Source: an uncultured Pirellula sp. (lineage in GTDB: Bacteria; Planctomycetota; Planctomycetia; Pirellulales; Pirellulaceae). Taken from it: a DNA stretch of 64,000 bases. This document shows positions 36,850 to 45,481 of this stretch, one piece after another. Made by a program: the position numbers and the translations under genes. The first letter of the stretch is position 1; each line of letters begins with the position of its first letter. Under the pieces are notes generated by a model, which searched no databases, was not told the DNA's origin, and saw only the letters and a program-made list of their open reading frames with translations. The stretch is from assembly GCA_903892355.1 (NCBI GenBank), contig CAITIE010000135.1, positions 1-64,000 of the forward strand, in the 5' to 3' direction.

Positions 36850-37037
36850 TCTCCGCGTGCATTCTCCGCATGCAAATACTTGCGAAATTGTCCGCAATCC
36901 ACGGTATCTTTCTCCCCATACCCAGGAATCTCACCCCTTCCCAAAAGCCTCCCTCTGGTTCATTCGCTATACTTATAAGACTTGGCCCACACGCTGTCCG
37001 AGATCTTTACCTCTCCAGAACTTAAGGATGGTATTCC

Positions 37038-39119
37038 ATGGTCTTGTCCACAGAAACGCCGACCAAAGTGGCACCGGCATCACCGAACCCAGTCCCGAGT
37101 TCAGGTGCCGACGCGCTCACCTTGATCTTGACCCAAGCGGGTAAAACCGCCGACGAAATCGCCTCCCTTTCCACGCTCGATGATGCGGACCGGATGGCGG
37201 AAAACCAGTTCTCCGGTGAAGCACCCACGCTATCGACGTTATTCGGAACAGGCCGCGCCAGAGAACTCGACGCGGGGACATTTAGTCCATCCCCCGAAGT
37301 CGCGTCGACGATGGCGGCATGCATCGAGTTTTTGATGCAGCGAAAGAAAGCGGGGACGCTACTCGATCACGAAAAAATGCTCTTCCAGGATGAAACCCTC
37401 TCAGGCCTCGCATCGCTCGGCTTTTTTGGTTTAGCGATTCCTAAAGAATACGGAGGAAGTGGTGCCAAACTCGGGGACCTCGGTCCATTGCTCCGCGCCC
37501 TGACACTGATCCATCCAGACCTCGCCGTCATGTTTGAGGTCCACAACTTTTTGGGACCCGTGACGCCGTTGCTCGATTTCGGGACCAAGGAACAAAAAGA
37601 GTATTACTTGACCAAAATGGCCAAGGGAGAATTGCTCGGCTCCTTCGCCCTTACCGAACCAGGCGTCGGCGCCGATCCGAGTAAATTGTCACTCGTAGCG
37701 CGTCGGGATGGTGATCGTTATCTGGTCTCGGGGGTGAAATGGCCGATCACCAACGTGATCTATGGTGGCATCTGCGTGCTCGTTCTCAAGCTCGAGGGAG
37801 AAGGTCTCCCCAAAGGCCGCGACTCGGCCATGCTGGTCCTTGAAGTTCCCAAAACAGACACGGCGAACTTCCGAATGATCCGCAACCGCCTGACAGCCTT
37901 TGACTATCTTTGGAATGCCCGCTTCCGGTTGACCGACTATCCGGTCCCAACATCCGCATTATTGGGCCCTCCAGGGAAAGGATTGGCACAAGCCTTTAGC
38001 TCGCTCGCCAAAGGTCGCGGCGGCATCTGTGTGAACAGCGCCGCAAAGATTTTCCGGCTTATGGCCCAACTGATCCAAGACCCCCTCGCAACGGAGTCTA
38101 AATCCGAAGGTACCAAACGCAATAAATCCGGAGGCTGGATCGCGTTTCGAAGCACCTTTGGTAAACCGATCGGCCAATCCCCCCGAATACAAACTTGGCT
38201 CGGCCGCGCTACGTGCCATGCTCTCTCCAGCCGTGTCTTGGGAGATGTGTGCTTCCGACTCGCCGCCAATGGCGTCCGAGATGAAACGATGGGGATGATC
38301 GCGAAAGTCTATGCGACCAAGGCATTGCTCCAGACCGCGATCCACTGCTATCAAATCCAAGGAGGCAGGTCCGTTCACGTCGACGAGCGCCGCCATGCCA
38401 TCCGAAGCTTAGGGGAGCACGCCGTTGCCGAAAGGAACGACTGGATCGAAAACTACATCGGCGAGAACATGCACGAGTTCACCATCGCGACGGTGTACGA
38501 AGGCCCCAATCCCGTCTTGGCCGACGTCGGTGCACCCAATGCGATGACCCGTAGCCTGCGGACCGAGTTTCTCGAACCGATCGGTTTGGCGGAGGCCAGC
38601 GGTAAATTCGGATGGAAGGAAAAAGCATCCTTCGGATGGTATGTCGCGAAAACGATCCTGGGTTCCTTCAATCCTTGGGTGGGCTCCCTCGATGGGATTC
38701 GAAACCTAACCCCGGAACGCGAACGTTGGATCCGTAAAGGTTTCCGTCGCAATCGAATCCTCGGGCGACGGATCCTGTGGATCATCGCACGCTACCAAAA
38801 GAGCTTCATCGAGCAGAGCTTCCTCCTCGGCGACGAAGGTGGGATTTTCGATCAATTGTGCTATTCGATCGCAAGCATGACCTACGCCATCTCGCTCGAC
38901 AAACCCCAGAAAGAGTATGCGATCGTCGCCAAGGCATTGGATCTCGAAGCTGACTTGCACCTCAACCATCGTCCAGCATCACCGCAACTGTACCACTTAT
39001 GGGCCGAGATCGGACGCAACGTTATGGACCCTCAATCGCCGTTGTACCAAGACCTGATCGCTGATATCGAAGTCAGTGGCATTCCACTCGACCCTCGCAC
39101 CATCGATCGCCATATCTAA
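37038..39119 (+). CDS. Long FadE-like acyl-CoA dehydrogenase
   Basis: A 693-residue acyl-CoA dehydrogenase, much longer than the usual 380-400 residues and closer to FadE-type enzymes. The FAD/acyl-CoA core contains FFGLAIPKEYGGSGAKLGD, the TEPGVGADPS motif, a Gly-rich ASSLAKGRGG-like region, and the VYEG motif with probable catalytic base E488. The C-terminal 190 residues (RKGFRRNRILGRRILW, YRLDLEADLHLNH-like helices) form a helical extension as in FadE. It would create the alpha-beta double bond of acyl-CoA using an electron-transfer flavoprotein. The ATG at 37038 follows a spacer of 188 bases after the SDR gene. Confidence 0.9.
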   Translation: MVLSTETPTKVAPASPNPVPSSGADALTLILTQAGKTADEIASLSTLDDADRMAENQFSGEAPTLSTLFGTGRARELDAGTFSPSPEVASTMAACIEFLMQRKKAGTLLDHEKMLFQDETLSGLASLGFFGLAIPKEYGGSGAKLGDLGPLLRALTLIHPDLAVMFEVHNFLGPVTPLLDFGTKEQKEYYLTKMAKGELLGSFALTEPGVGADPSKLSLVARRDGDRYLVSGVKWPITNVIYGGICVLVLKLEGEGLPKGRDSAMLVLEVPKTDTANFRMIRNRLTAFDYLWNARFRLTDYPVPTSALLGPPGKGLAQAFSSLAKGRGGICVNSAAKIFRLMAQLIQDPLATESKSEGTKRNKSGGWIAFRSTFGKPIGQSPRIQTWLGRATCHALSSRVLGDVCFRLAANGVRDETMGMIAKVYATKALLQTAIHCYQIQGGRSVHVDERRHAIRSLGEHAVAERNDWIENYIGENMHEFTIATVYEGPNPVLADVGAPNAMTRSLRTEFLEPIGLAEASGKFGWKEKASFGWYVAKTILGSFNPWVGSLDGIRNLTPERERWIRKGFRRNRILGRRILWIIARYQKSFIEQSFLLGDEGGIFDQLCYSIASMTYAISLDKPQKEYAIVAKALDLEADLHLNHRPASPQLYHLWAEIGRNVMDPQSPLYQDLIADIEVSGIPLDPRTIDRHI

Positions 39120-39236
39120 CCGCTGTATGTCCAGGAATTACGCAAGAACCGCGCATTGGGACAAAGTAAGCGCGAGGATGCATTGGTAAGACAAAAGTGG
39201 AACGACGGATGCTCAACCTGTACCAACCCTGTCGAT

Positions 39237-39242
39237 GAGGAG
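39237..39242 (+). promoter_or_regulatory. Shine-Dalgarno deciding a GTG start
   Basis: GAGGAG lies seven bases before GTG at 39250, but overlaps the in-frame ATG at 39235. This favours the GTG start of the enoyl-CoA hydratase gene. Confidence 0.65.
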
Positions 39243-39249
39243 AACTGCG

Positions 39250-40074
39250 GTGCCAGAATCCGTGGGTATTGAAATCGTCAAAAAAGGAATCGCTGTTGTC
39301 ACCCTGCAGCGTCCCGAACGACGCAATGCGTTGTCGATCGGAATGATGAACGCGCTCATCGATGGCATGCGGGAACTCGCCACGAACGGTACCGCTCGCG
39401 TTGTGATCCTGCGTGGCGAAGGCCCCGTTTTTTGCGCAGGCCTCGATCTCGCCGAAGCCTCGAACCCGGAACGTGTCGTCGAATCCGCACAATGCGTAGC
39501 ATCGACCCTAAAAACGCTTCGATACTCTCCCTTGGTGACTATTGCAGCAGTGCACGGTGGTGCGTATGCAGGGGGCGCCGGCGTTATGGCCGCATGCGAT
39601 ATGGCCGTCGGCACCAACGATGTTCAGATCGGCTTCCCTGAAGCGCGTCGCGGTTTGCTCCCGGCCCTCATTTCCGATGTGCTCCGCTCCAAAGTGAGAG
39701 AAGGGGATCTCGCGGAACTATTCCTCGTCGGTAACTCCATCAGTGCCGTTCGCGCTCAGCAAATCGGATTGCTCCAACGCATTGTGGAGCCGAGCACGCT
39801 GATCGATGAAGCCCTCGGTATGGCCGACGGAATCCTGGCGGGTGGTCCTCAAACCATCATGGATACCAAGTCCCTTTTGCACTACTCGTACGATCGAACG
39901 CCACCGACAAATCACGGATCGTCAATCGCCCATGGCTCATCGCGCCACGCATCGGTTGACTCGTCGGAACACTCCTCGATTGAGGAGCATCTCAAAGCCC
40001 GAAACAGTCCTGAGGCTCAAGAAGGCCTGCGAGCGTTCCTCGAAAAAAGACCACCTTCATGGATGACGGATTAG
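39250..40074 (+). CDS. Enoyl-CoA hydratase/isomerase (first copy)
   Basis: A 274-residue crotonase-fold enzyme if started at the GTG at 39250; an in-frame ATG at 39235 would add five residues but would leave the ribosome-binding site inside the gene. The oxyanion-hole motifs are GPVFCAGLDLAEAS and HGGAYAGGAGVMAACDMAVG. Both glutamates of classical hydratases are less obvious, so isomerase or hydratase cannot be separated by eye. The C-terminal part has a Ser/His-rich insertion (SSIAHGSSRHASVDSSEHSS) unusual for the family. It is the third gene of the rightward beta-oxidation run and converges with the acyl-CoA ligase gene (25 bases between stops). Confidence 0.88.
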   Translation: MPESVGIEIVKKGIAVVTLQRPERRNALSIGMMNALIDGMRELATNGTARVVILRGEGPVFCAGLDLAEASNPERVVESAQCVASTLKTLRYSPLVTIAAVHGGAYAGGAGVMAACDMAVGTNDVQIGFPEARRGLLPALISDVLRSKVREGDLAELFLVGNSISAVRAQQIGLLQRIVEPSTLIDEALGMADGILAGGPQTIMDTKSLLHYSYDRTPPTNHGSSIAHGSSRHASVDSSEHSSIEEHLKARNSPEAQEGLRAFLEKRPPSWMTD

Positions 40075-40099
40075 CCGCCATCACTCCGCGTTAGGAAAA

Positions 40100-41851
40100 T
40101 CACGCGGTTTCGATGTTGGCGACATCTTGAAGCCCGAGCTCCTCAATACTGATCTCTCGCATCCGATATTTTTGGATCTTGCCAGTAACCGTGGTCGGAA
40201 ATGCATCGACGAATTTCCAATAATGCGGGACTTTGAAGTAGGCCAATCGCTCCTTGCAGAACGCTTTCAGTTCATCGGCCGTCGCCTGTTGACCTTCGCG
40301 AAGGCTCACCCATGCCATGACCTCCTCTCCAAATTTTCGATCGGGAACCCCGATGACTTGGACATCTTTGACGGCCGGATGCTGATAAAGCAACTCTTCG
40401 ATCTCGCGGGGAAAGATATTCTCACCGCCACGGATAACCAAGTCCTTGATACGCCCGGTGATTCGAAAATATCCGTTCGGTTCTTGAATCGCGATATCGC
40501 CCGTATGCAACCAACCTTCTGTATCGATGACTTGCGCGGTTTTGTCGGGTAATTGAAAGTATCCGATCATCACGTTGTGCCCGCGAGCGCACAGTTCACC
40601 TGGTTGCAACGGCGGCAATGTTTTGCCCGTCTCTGGATCGATGATTTTTGCCTCGATCCCCGGCAACACACGTCCGACCGTCCCTACCCGCAGCTCGATC
40701 GAATCATCGACCCGCGTTTGAGTGATCAACGGCGATGCTTCGGTTTGACCATATCCAATCGTCATTTGAGACGCGCCCATCTCCGTAGTCACTCGCTTCA
40801 TGAGTTCGATCGGACACGGACTACCGGCCATGATCCCTGTTCGTAAACTTTTGAGGTTGCGTGTGGGATAGTCGGCGTGCTCCAGCATCGCGATGAACAT
40901 TGTCGGAACTCCATACACCGCAGTGCAGCGCTCTTCTTCGATCGCTTTAAGGGTCATCGAAGCCTGGAAAGTCTCCGCGGGAAATACCATGGTAGCCCCA
41001 TGAACGAGAGAGCATAGCGTTCCCAGCACACACCCAAAGCAATGGTAGAGAGGGACGGGAATGCAAAGCCTATCCCCCGGCGTGAACGCTTGTCCCATCC
41101 CCGCATAAAACGCATTCAATAGTATGTTGCGATGCGACAAGGTAGCTCCTTTCGGTAACCCCGTTGTACCCGACGTGAACTGTATATTGATGGGATCATC
41201 GCAGGAGAGCGCTCGCTCGAGTGATTGCAAACGGCCCTCCGGCACCTGCTCGGCTCGCTCCAAAAACTCGTCCCATGAAAAACTTCCCTTCAGCGTGTCA
41301 CCGCGGAGGGAGATAACGGTCTTCAATTTCGGAAATCGTTCGCATTGCAAATGACCAGGAGTCGACGTAACCAAGCCCGGTACCGCTTCTCGCAACGCAT
41401 CAAAATAATGAGTCGTTTTATAGTGATCGATCAACGCCAACCCCTTCAATTCGGCTTGAGCGATCACAAACGCCAGTTCATTGGTGCGGTACGACGGATT
41501 GATCGTGACTAAGACGACACCGATACGGGCGGTAGCAAACTGCAACAATACCCAAGCCGGCACATTCGTTGCCCAAACCCCAAAGTGATCTCCGCGTTCG
41601 AAGCCAAGCGACAGCAGAGCCCTCGCAACGCGATCGACTTCGGCATCCAACTCCCTCCAGGTTCGACGCCATGGCAGCCCAGGAAAAATCACTGCGTCCT
41701 GGCTACCGTACCTCTTTGCCGTCTCCCGCAACACTTCGCCGATGGTTAATTGATCTACCCACGGTTGCTCCAAATTCCCTGATTCAGTCCGTTCAAGCCC
41801 TGTTGATGTACCTGAAACGAGCTTGGACGCATGGTCAGCCTGGGGCATCAT
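40100..41851 (-). CDS. AMP-binding acyl-CoA ligase
   Basis: A 583-residue ANL-superfamily ligase that activates a carboxylic acid with ATP and CoA. The P-loop is FTSGTTGLPKGATLSH; later motifs are YGQTEASPL, GWLHTGDIA, GRIKDLVIRGGENIFPREIE and the C-terminal lysine region TVTGKIQKYRM. The length and the N-terminal LPWRRTWRELD segment resemble medium-chain or branched acyl-CoA ligases. Two start codons are adjacent (41851 and 41848); the first recognisable domain begins some 30 residues later, so a later start is possible. It should feed the beta-oxidation genes on both sides. A pair of direct repeats lies directly upstream. Confidence 0.92.
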   Translation of the reverse strand: MMPQADHASKLVSGTSTGLERTESGNLEQPWVDQLTIGEVLRETAKRYGSQDAVIFPGLPWRRTWRELDAEVDRVARALLSLGFERGDHFGVWATNVPAWVLLQFATARIGVVLVTINPSYRTNELAFVIAQAELKGLALIDHYKTTHYFDALREAVPGLVTSTPGHLQCERFPKLKTVISLRGDTLKGSFSWDEFLERAEQVPEGRLQSLERALSCDDPINIQFTSGTTGLPKGATLSHRNILLNAFYAGMGQAFTPGDRLCIPVPLYHCFGCVLGTLCSLVHGATMVFPAETFQASMTLKAIEEERCTAVYGVPTMFIAMLEHADYPTRNLKSLRTGIMAGSPCPIELMKRVTTEMGASQMTIGYGQTEASPLITQTRVDDSIELRVGTVGRVLPGIEAKIIDPETGKTLPPLQPGELCARGHNVMIGYFQLPDKTAQVIDTEGWLHTGDIAIQEPNGYFRITGRIKDLVIRGGENIFPREIEELLYQHPAVKDVQVIGVPDRKFGEEVMAWVSLREGQQATADELKAFCKERLAYFKVPHYWKFVDAFPTTVTGKIQKYRMREISIEELGLQDVANIETA

Positions 41852-41885
41852 TCACCTCATCGAGAAGAGGAGTCTACGAGGAAAA

Positions 41886-41934
41886 GTGATCTTGATTACA
41901 GTGATCTTTTTCAAGGTGGTCTTGGTTGCAGTGA
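41886..41934. promoter_or_regulatory. Direct-repeat pair upstream of acyl-CoA ligase gene
   Basis: GTGATCTTGATTACAGTGA at 41886-41904 and GTGGTCTTGGTTGCAGTGA at 41916-41934. The 19-base copies differ only by three A to G changes and are 30 bases apart, roughly three helix turns. They lie 35-83 bases upstream of the ligase start on the minus strand. A tandem operator for a regulator is inferred. Confidence 0.4.
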
Positions 41935-41948
41935 GGTAATAAGCAGCC

Positions 41949-42003
41949 TGCTGAAAACTTGTTTCCAGCAATACTTAGGTGAGCCGCAAGGCGCTAACCG
42001 CGG
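41949..42003. repeat. Hairpin and REP-like sequence
   Basis: An imperfect hairpin TGCTGAAAAC-TT-GTTTCCAGCA (41949-41970, one A-C mismatch) is followed by GGTGAGCCGCAAGGCGCTAACC at 41978-41999. Sequences of the second kind (gagccgcaaggcgctaaccg) recur, from memory, in planctomycete intergenic regions. The element lies between the AtuA-family stop and the ligase promoter region. Confidence 0.4.
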
Positions 42004-42032
42004 ATGTCTGTCTCAAGCCTCTTACCGCAGTT

Positions 42033-43850
42033 CTAATCAATATGCAATGCATCATCAATCGGCATCGAAAGCAACGCTTGCGCGAGCGATTTTCCCTGCG
42101 CATCGTTGCGTATCGATCGTTTTAGAACACCATGGAGGACGAAATTCAATCCCCCAAGATTGGGGACTTCGTAGCGATCGATCTTAGTTATTCCCATCCC
42201 GCGCAAGAACTGTTGGACGCGTTCCACCGTGAGCCAGTTTTTCATCGATTCGTAATGACGAGAATCTCGAACCAAAACACCGATATTGGCATTCACTCCT
42301 TTGTCGCCACTCCGGCCGTAGGTGTAATGATGCAGTCGGCGATGCGATTTCTTCGCGGATCTCGAATCAGCAGCATGCGTCGGCTCTGTCGTTGCTAAAA
42401 GGGTATCCCCGCCATCACGCGATAGAACGTGCTCGCTCGGTGCCGGCCATGGTGCAGTCGGTTTCTCCGAATCGCGAGTGTCCGACGTGGACATGAAATC
42501 CAGATTCGGGGAGACGAGTGCCGTTGGGATGAGGCAAGGCCAATACCGGAAAACCGCGTGGACGGACGGTCGCCCCTCCGCGTAACCGGTTGTTCCTTGC
42601 GGGCCTGCCGAAACGAGTGGGATCATTTCCTTCGAGAAGGCTTCGATAGGCTCTTTGGTTTCGGCTTCCACCGAGATTCTCAGCACTGTCTCGTAGGAAT
42701 CATGCTCGGCGTTTTCGGATTCGAGGACGGGCACACTGGCGCCATTGCCGAGGCATTCAACGATGCTGTCGCGGTACTTCCAACCAGCTTCGGCCAGCCT
42801 CGCGAGTACGATCTCACCGCAGCGTTTGGCTTTGCGGACAGCATGCGGGCCGACGATGGTCAGCATCCCCGCAGCGCGGTACCCATCGCGATACGTCGCA
42901 CTGACCTTGAGCGTTACCGGAGGAGGGGCCCCTTGAGCCCCACGTACCGACACGCGGTTCGCCGAGACTTGCCGAACTTCGAGCCCCAGTATCGACACGG
43001 TCACATCCGGACTGATGTAACGACTTGGATCCCCGATCTCGTAAAGCAGTTGCTCCTTGACGGTTGACTCGGTCACGCATCCGCCAGCGTAGGAGGATTT
43101 GGAAATGACACTCGACCCGTCTGATGCAACTTCGGCAATTGGAAAGCCGATATGGGTAGGATCGGGAACGCTGAGCCAATCGGTGCTGATTCCCCCTGTG
43201 GCATGCGTCCCACATTCGAGCAAATGCCCAGCAACGGTTGCTCCAGCCATGCAATCCCAAGCGTCGCTCGCCCACCCATAATGATGCGCGCATGCACCTG
43301 CAACCATCGATGGATCCGCAACGCGACCGGTGATCACGATATCGGCACCCGCGTTGAGGGCCGCAACAATCCCTTGGCATCCTACGTACGCATTCGCCGT
43401 TACCAGCCGATTCTTCACGGACGCGAGAGACTGCTCCGTATCGAGATTATTAAAACTCGGATCTTCGCTCTGCTCCCCGAGGATCGAAACGACATCGTCG
43501 CCGGAAACGATCGCGATCTTCATCTCGCGACATCCACTCTGTTCTAATGCAGCTTTGCACGCACGCGCACATCCGAGAGGATTCAATCCTCCCGCATTGG
43601 CGATCAATTTGCAGTTGCCACCGGCCCCCCAATAAGCCGCCAGCCCACGTACGACCTCGACGAAGTCCTGCGGATAACCCTTCTGCGGATCCCGCTCCCG
43701 CTGGAGTGCGAGAATCGACATCGATACCTCGGCGAGGTAATCCATGGTCAAATAATCAAGTCCAGGTTCCTGGATGAGCAGTTCTTTGGCCGCGGAAGGC
43801 CGATCACCCCAGAACGCTTGGGCATTTCCGATCCGAATGCTTTTGTTCAC
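42033..43850 (-). CDS. AtuA/DUF1446 family protein
   Basis: A 605-residue protein of the acyclic-terpene-utilisation AtuA (DUF1446) family. Recognisable segments are RIGNAQAFWGDRPSAA at the start, IANAGGLNPLGCARACK, GRVADPSMVAGACAHHYGW and GGISTDWLSVPD, with a C-terminal domain (YTYGRSGDKGVNANIGVLVRD). The frame extends further, but the GTG at 43850 forms a GTGA overlap with the carboxyltransferase stop and is preceded by GAGGGA at 43854-43859, so I take it as the start. AtuA acts together with acyl-CoA carboxylases in citronellol/geraniol or leucine/isovalerate degradation, but its exact reaction is unsettled. The tight coupling to a carboxyltransferase gene supports that role. Confidence 0.88.
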   Translation of the reverse strand: MNKSIRIGNAQAFWGDRPSAAKELLIQEPGLDYLTMDYLAEVSMSILALQRERDPQKGYPQDFVEVVRGLAAYWGAGGNCKLIANAGGLNPLGCARACKAALEQSGCREMKIAIVSGDDVVSILGEQSEDPSFNNLDTEQSLASVKNRLVTANAYVGCQGIVAALNAGADIVITGRVADPSMVAGACAHHYGWASDAWDCMAGATVAGHLLECGTHATGGISTDWLSVPDPTHIGFPIAEVASDGSSVISKSSYAGGCVTESTVKEQLLYEIGDPSRYISPDVTVSILGLEVRQVSANRVSVRGAQGAPPPVTLKVSATYRDGYRAAGMLTIVGPHAVRKAKRCGEIVLARLAEAGWKYRDSIVECLGNGASVPVLESENAEHDSYETVLRISVEAETKEPIEAFSKEMIPLVSAGPQGTTGYAEGRPSVHAVFRYWPCLIPTALVSPNLDFMSTSDTRDSEKPTAPWPAPSEHVLSRDGGDTLLATTEPTHAADSRSAKKSHRRLHHYTYGRSGDKGVNANIGVLVRDSRHYESMKNWLTVERVQQFLRGMGITKIDRYEVPNLGGLNFVLHGVLKRSIRNDAQGKSLAQALLSMPIDDALHID

Positions 43851-45433
43851 ACGTCCCTCGCGATTGGATTGGGTTGATGCTCTGATGCGGGGGCCCATAC
43901 CGATAATGCTGCCCCGATCCATTGCCTAGTTTCATGGGGTGGAATGATCGCATCCACCCAGCCTCGAGCAGCTCCATACCGGATGTCGGTTTGGGCTTGG
44001 TACTGCTCCCGAACGGTGGTGCGCATCGATTCGATCGCCTCCGGAGTAAGCGGCCGCCCCGATTTTTCTGCATCACGCACTCGCAAGGACAAGAGCGTGT
44101 CGGCAGCTTGATTTCCACCCATGACGGCAAACCTCGCATTAGGCCATGCCAAGATCAGCGATGGATCGTACGCTCGTCCACACATAGCGTAATTCCCCGC
44201 TCCATAGGAGCTCCCCAAGACCACTGTGAACTTGGGTACGGTCGCAATACTCATCGCTCGCACCAATTGCGCACCTGACTGAATAATCCCCGACTGTTCT
44301 GCTTGCTTGCCAACCATGAATCCTTGAACATCCTGCAAGAACAATAGCGGTATCCGATTTTGATCGCAGTCCAGGATGAATCGAGCCGCTTTCTCGGCAG
44401 CATCACCATAGAGGACTCCACCGATTTGAACTTCGTGCTGCGCGGTTTGCGATCGGCGGCGTTGATTGGCCACAATGGCTACCGGATGCCCAGCAATCCT
44501 GGCATAAGCGGTGACTACAGTCCGGCCAAAGTCCGCTTTGAACTCCTGGAAGCTACCAGCATCGACCATGCACGCAATCACATCGCGAACATCGTATTCA
44601 CCGCGGCCATCTCCGGGAACAATGTCATAGACATCATGGATGCTCCGCGCTGGATCCTTGCTATGACCCGTATGCAATGGCTTCGGCATCAATCCCACCA
44701 AGCTTCGGATTCTCGCTAAGCACGACGTATCATCGGGCTCGTGAAAGTCGACCGTACCGCTGATCTGCGAATGCATCGTTGCACCGCCGAGTTCCTCGGG
44801 ATCGACCGTTTGGCCGATAGCCGCTTTGACGAGCGCTGGTCCCGCCAAGCACAATTGGCTCCCTTGGGTCATCAGGATTTTATCGCACAGAACGGGAAGG
44901 TAAGCCCCTCCGGCAATGCAGTTTCCCATGACGGCAGCGATTTGAGGAATCCCTTCCGCGGACAGGATCGAATTGTTTCGAAAGATGCGGCCGAAATCAT
45001 CTTCGTCGGGAAAAATCTCATCTTGCAATGGCAAAAACACGCCGGCAGAGTCGACCAAATAGACGATCGGCAGTCGCAATCGATGGGCAACTTTTTGAGC
45101 CCTTATTAGCTTCTTCACCGATTGCGGGAACATGGCTCCTGCTTTGACCGTTGCATCGTTGGCGGCAACCACACAAGGCCGATCCTCGATCCAACCGATG
45201 CCAGAAACGACTCCGGCAGCTGGGACCTCGCCCCACTCTGAGTACATGCCCCAGGCAGCCCACAATCCTAGTTCCAGGAAAGGCTTGTCGCGATCGAGCA
45301 AGGCGGCCAGGCGTTCTCGGACGGGTAATCGCCCCAACTTACGCTGACGATCCCAACCGGACTTGCCACCACCCTGCAACAACACTTGCTCCTGGGTACG
45401 TACCGCTTCGGTGATTTCTCGTAAACTGGTCAT
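43847..45433 (-). CDS. Acyl-CoA carboxylase carboxyltransferase subunit
   Basis: A 528-residue crotonase-fold carboxyltransferase of the propionyl/methylcrotonyl/geranyl-CoA type. Motifs are RKLGRLPVRERLAALLDR, VVAANDATVKAGAMFP, LVDSAGVFLPLQDEIFPDE, GNCIAGGAYLPVL and, in the second half, FLQDVQGFMVGKQAEQSGII and GSSYGAGNYAMCGRAYDP. The DSAGVFLPLQDE stretch is like methylcrotonyl-CoA carboxylase beta subunits. It transfers carboxyl from biotin to acyl-CoA, but the biotin carboxylase/carrier subunit is not in the window. AtuA is coupled to it by a four-base overlap, and prpD lies upstream on the same strand. Confidence 0.92.
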   Translation of the reverse strand: MTSLREITEAVRTQEQVLLQGGGKSGWDRQRKLGRLPVRERLAALLDRDKPFLELGLWAAWGMYSEWGEVPAAGVVSGIGWIEDRPCVVAANDATVKAGAMFPQSVKKLIRAQKVAHRLRLPIVYLVDSAGVFLPLQDEIFPDEDDFGRIFRNNSILSAEGIPQIAAVMGNCIAGGAYLPVLCDKILMTQGSQLCLAGPALVKAAIGQTVDPEELGGATMHSQISGTVDFHEPDDTSCLARIRSLVGLMPKPLHTGHSKDPARSIHDVYDIVPGDGRGEYDVRDVIACMVDAGSFQEFKADFGRTVVTAYARIAGHPVAIVANQRRRSQTAQHEVQIGGVLYGDAAEKAARFILDCDQNRIPLLFLQDVQGFMVGKQAEQSGIIQSGAQLVRAMSIATVPKFTVVLGSSYGAGNYAMCGRAYDPSLILAWPNARFAVMGGNQAADTLLSLRVRDAEKSGRPLTPEAIESMRTTVREQYQAQTDIRYGAARGWVDAIIPPHETRQWIGAALSVWAPASEHQPNPIARDV

Positions 45434-45481
45434 ACAATGATCCTTGTCCTTGAAGGGGGAGGAACTTCAACACAAAGGAGA

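Noticed and set aside
41949..41970. Hairpin as intrinsic terminator of the AtuA transcript
   Set aside because: The loop has only two bases, one mismatch is present and no T-run follows on the minus strand; kept only as part of a repeat entry.
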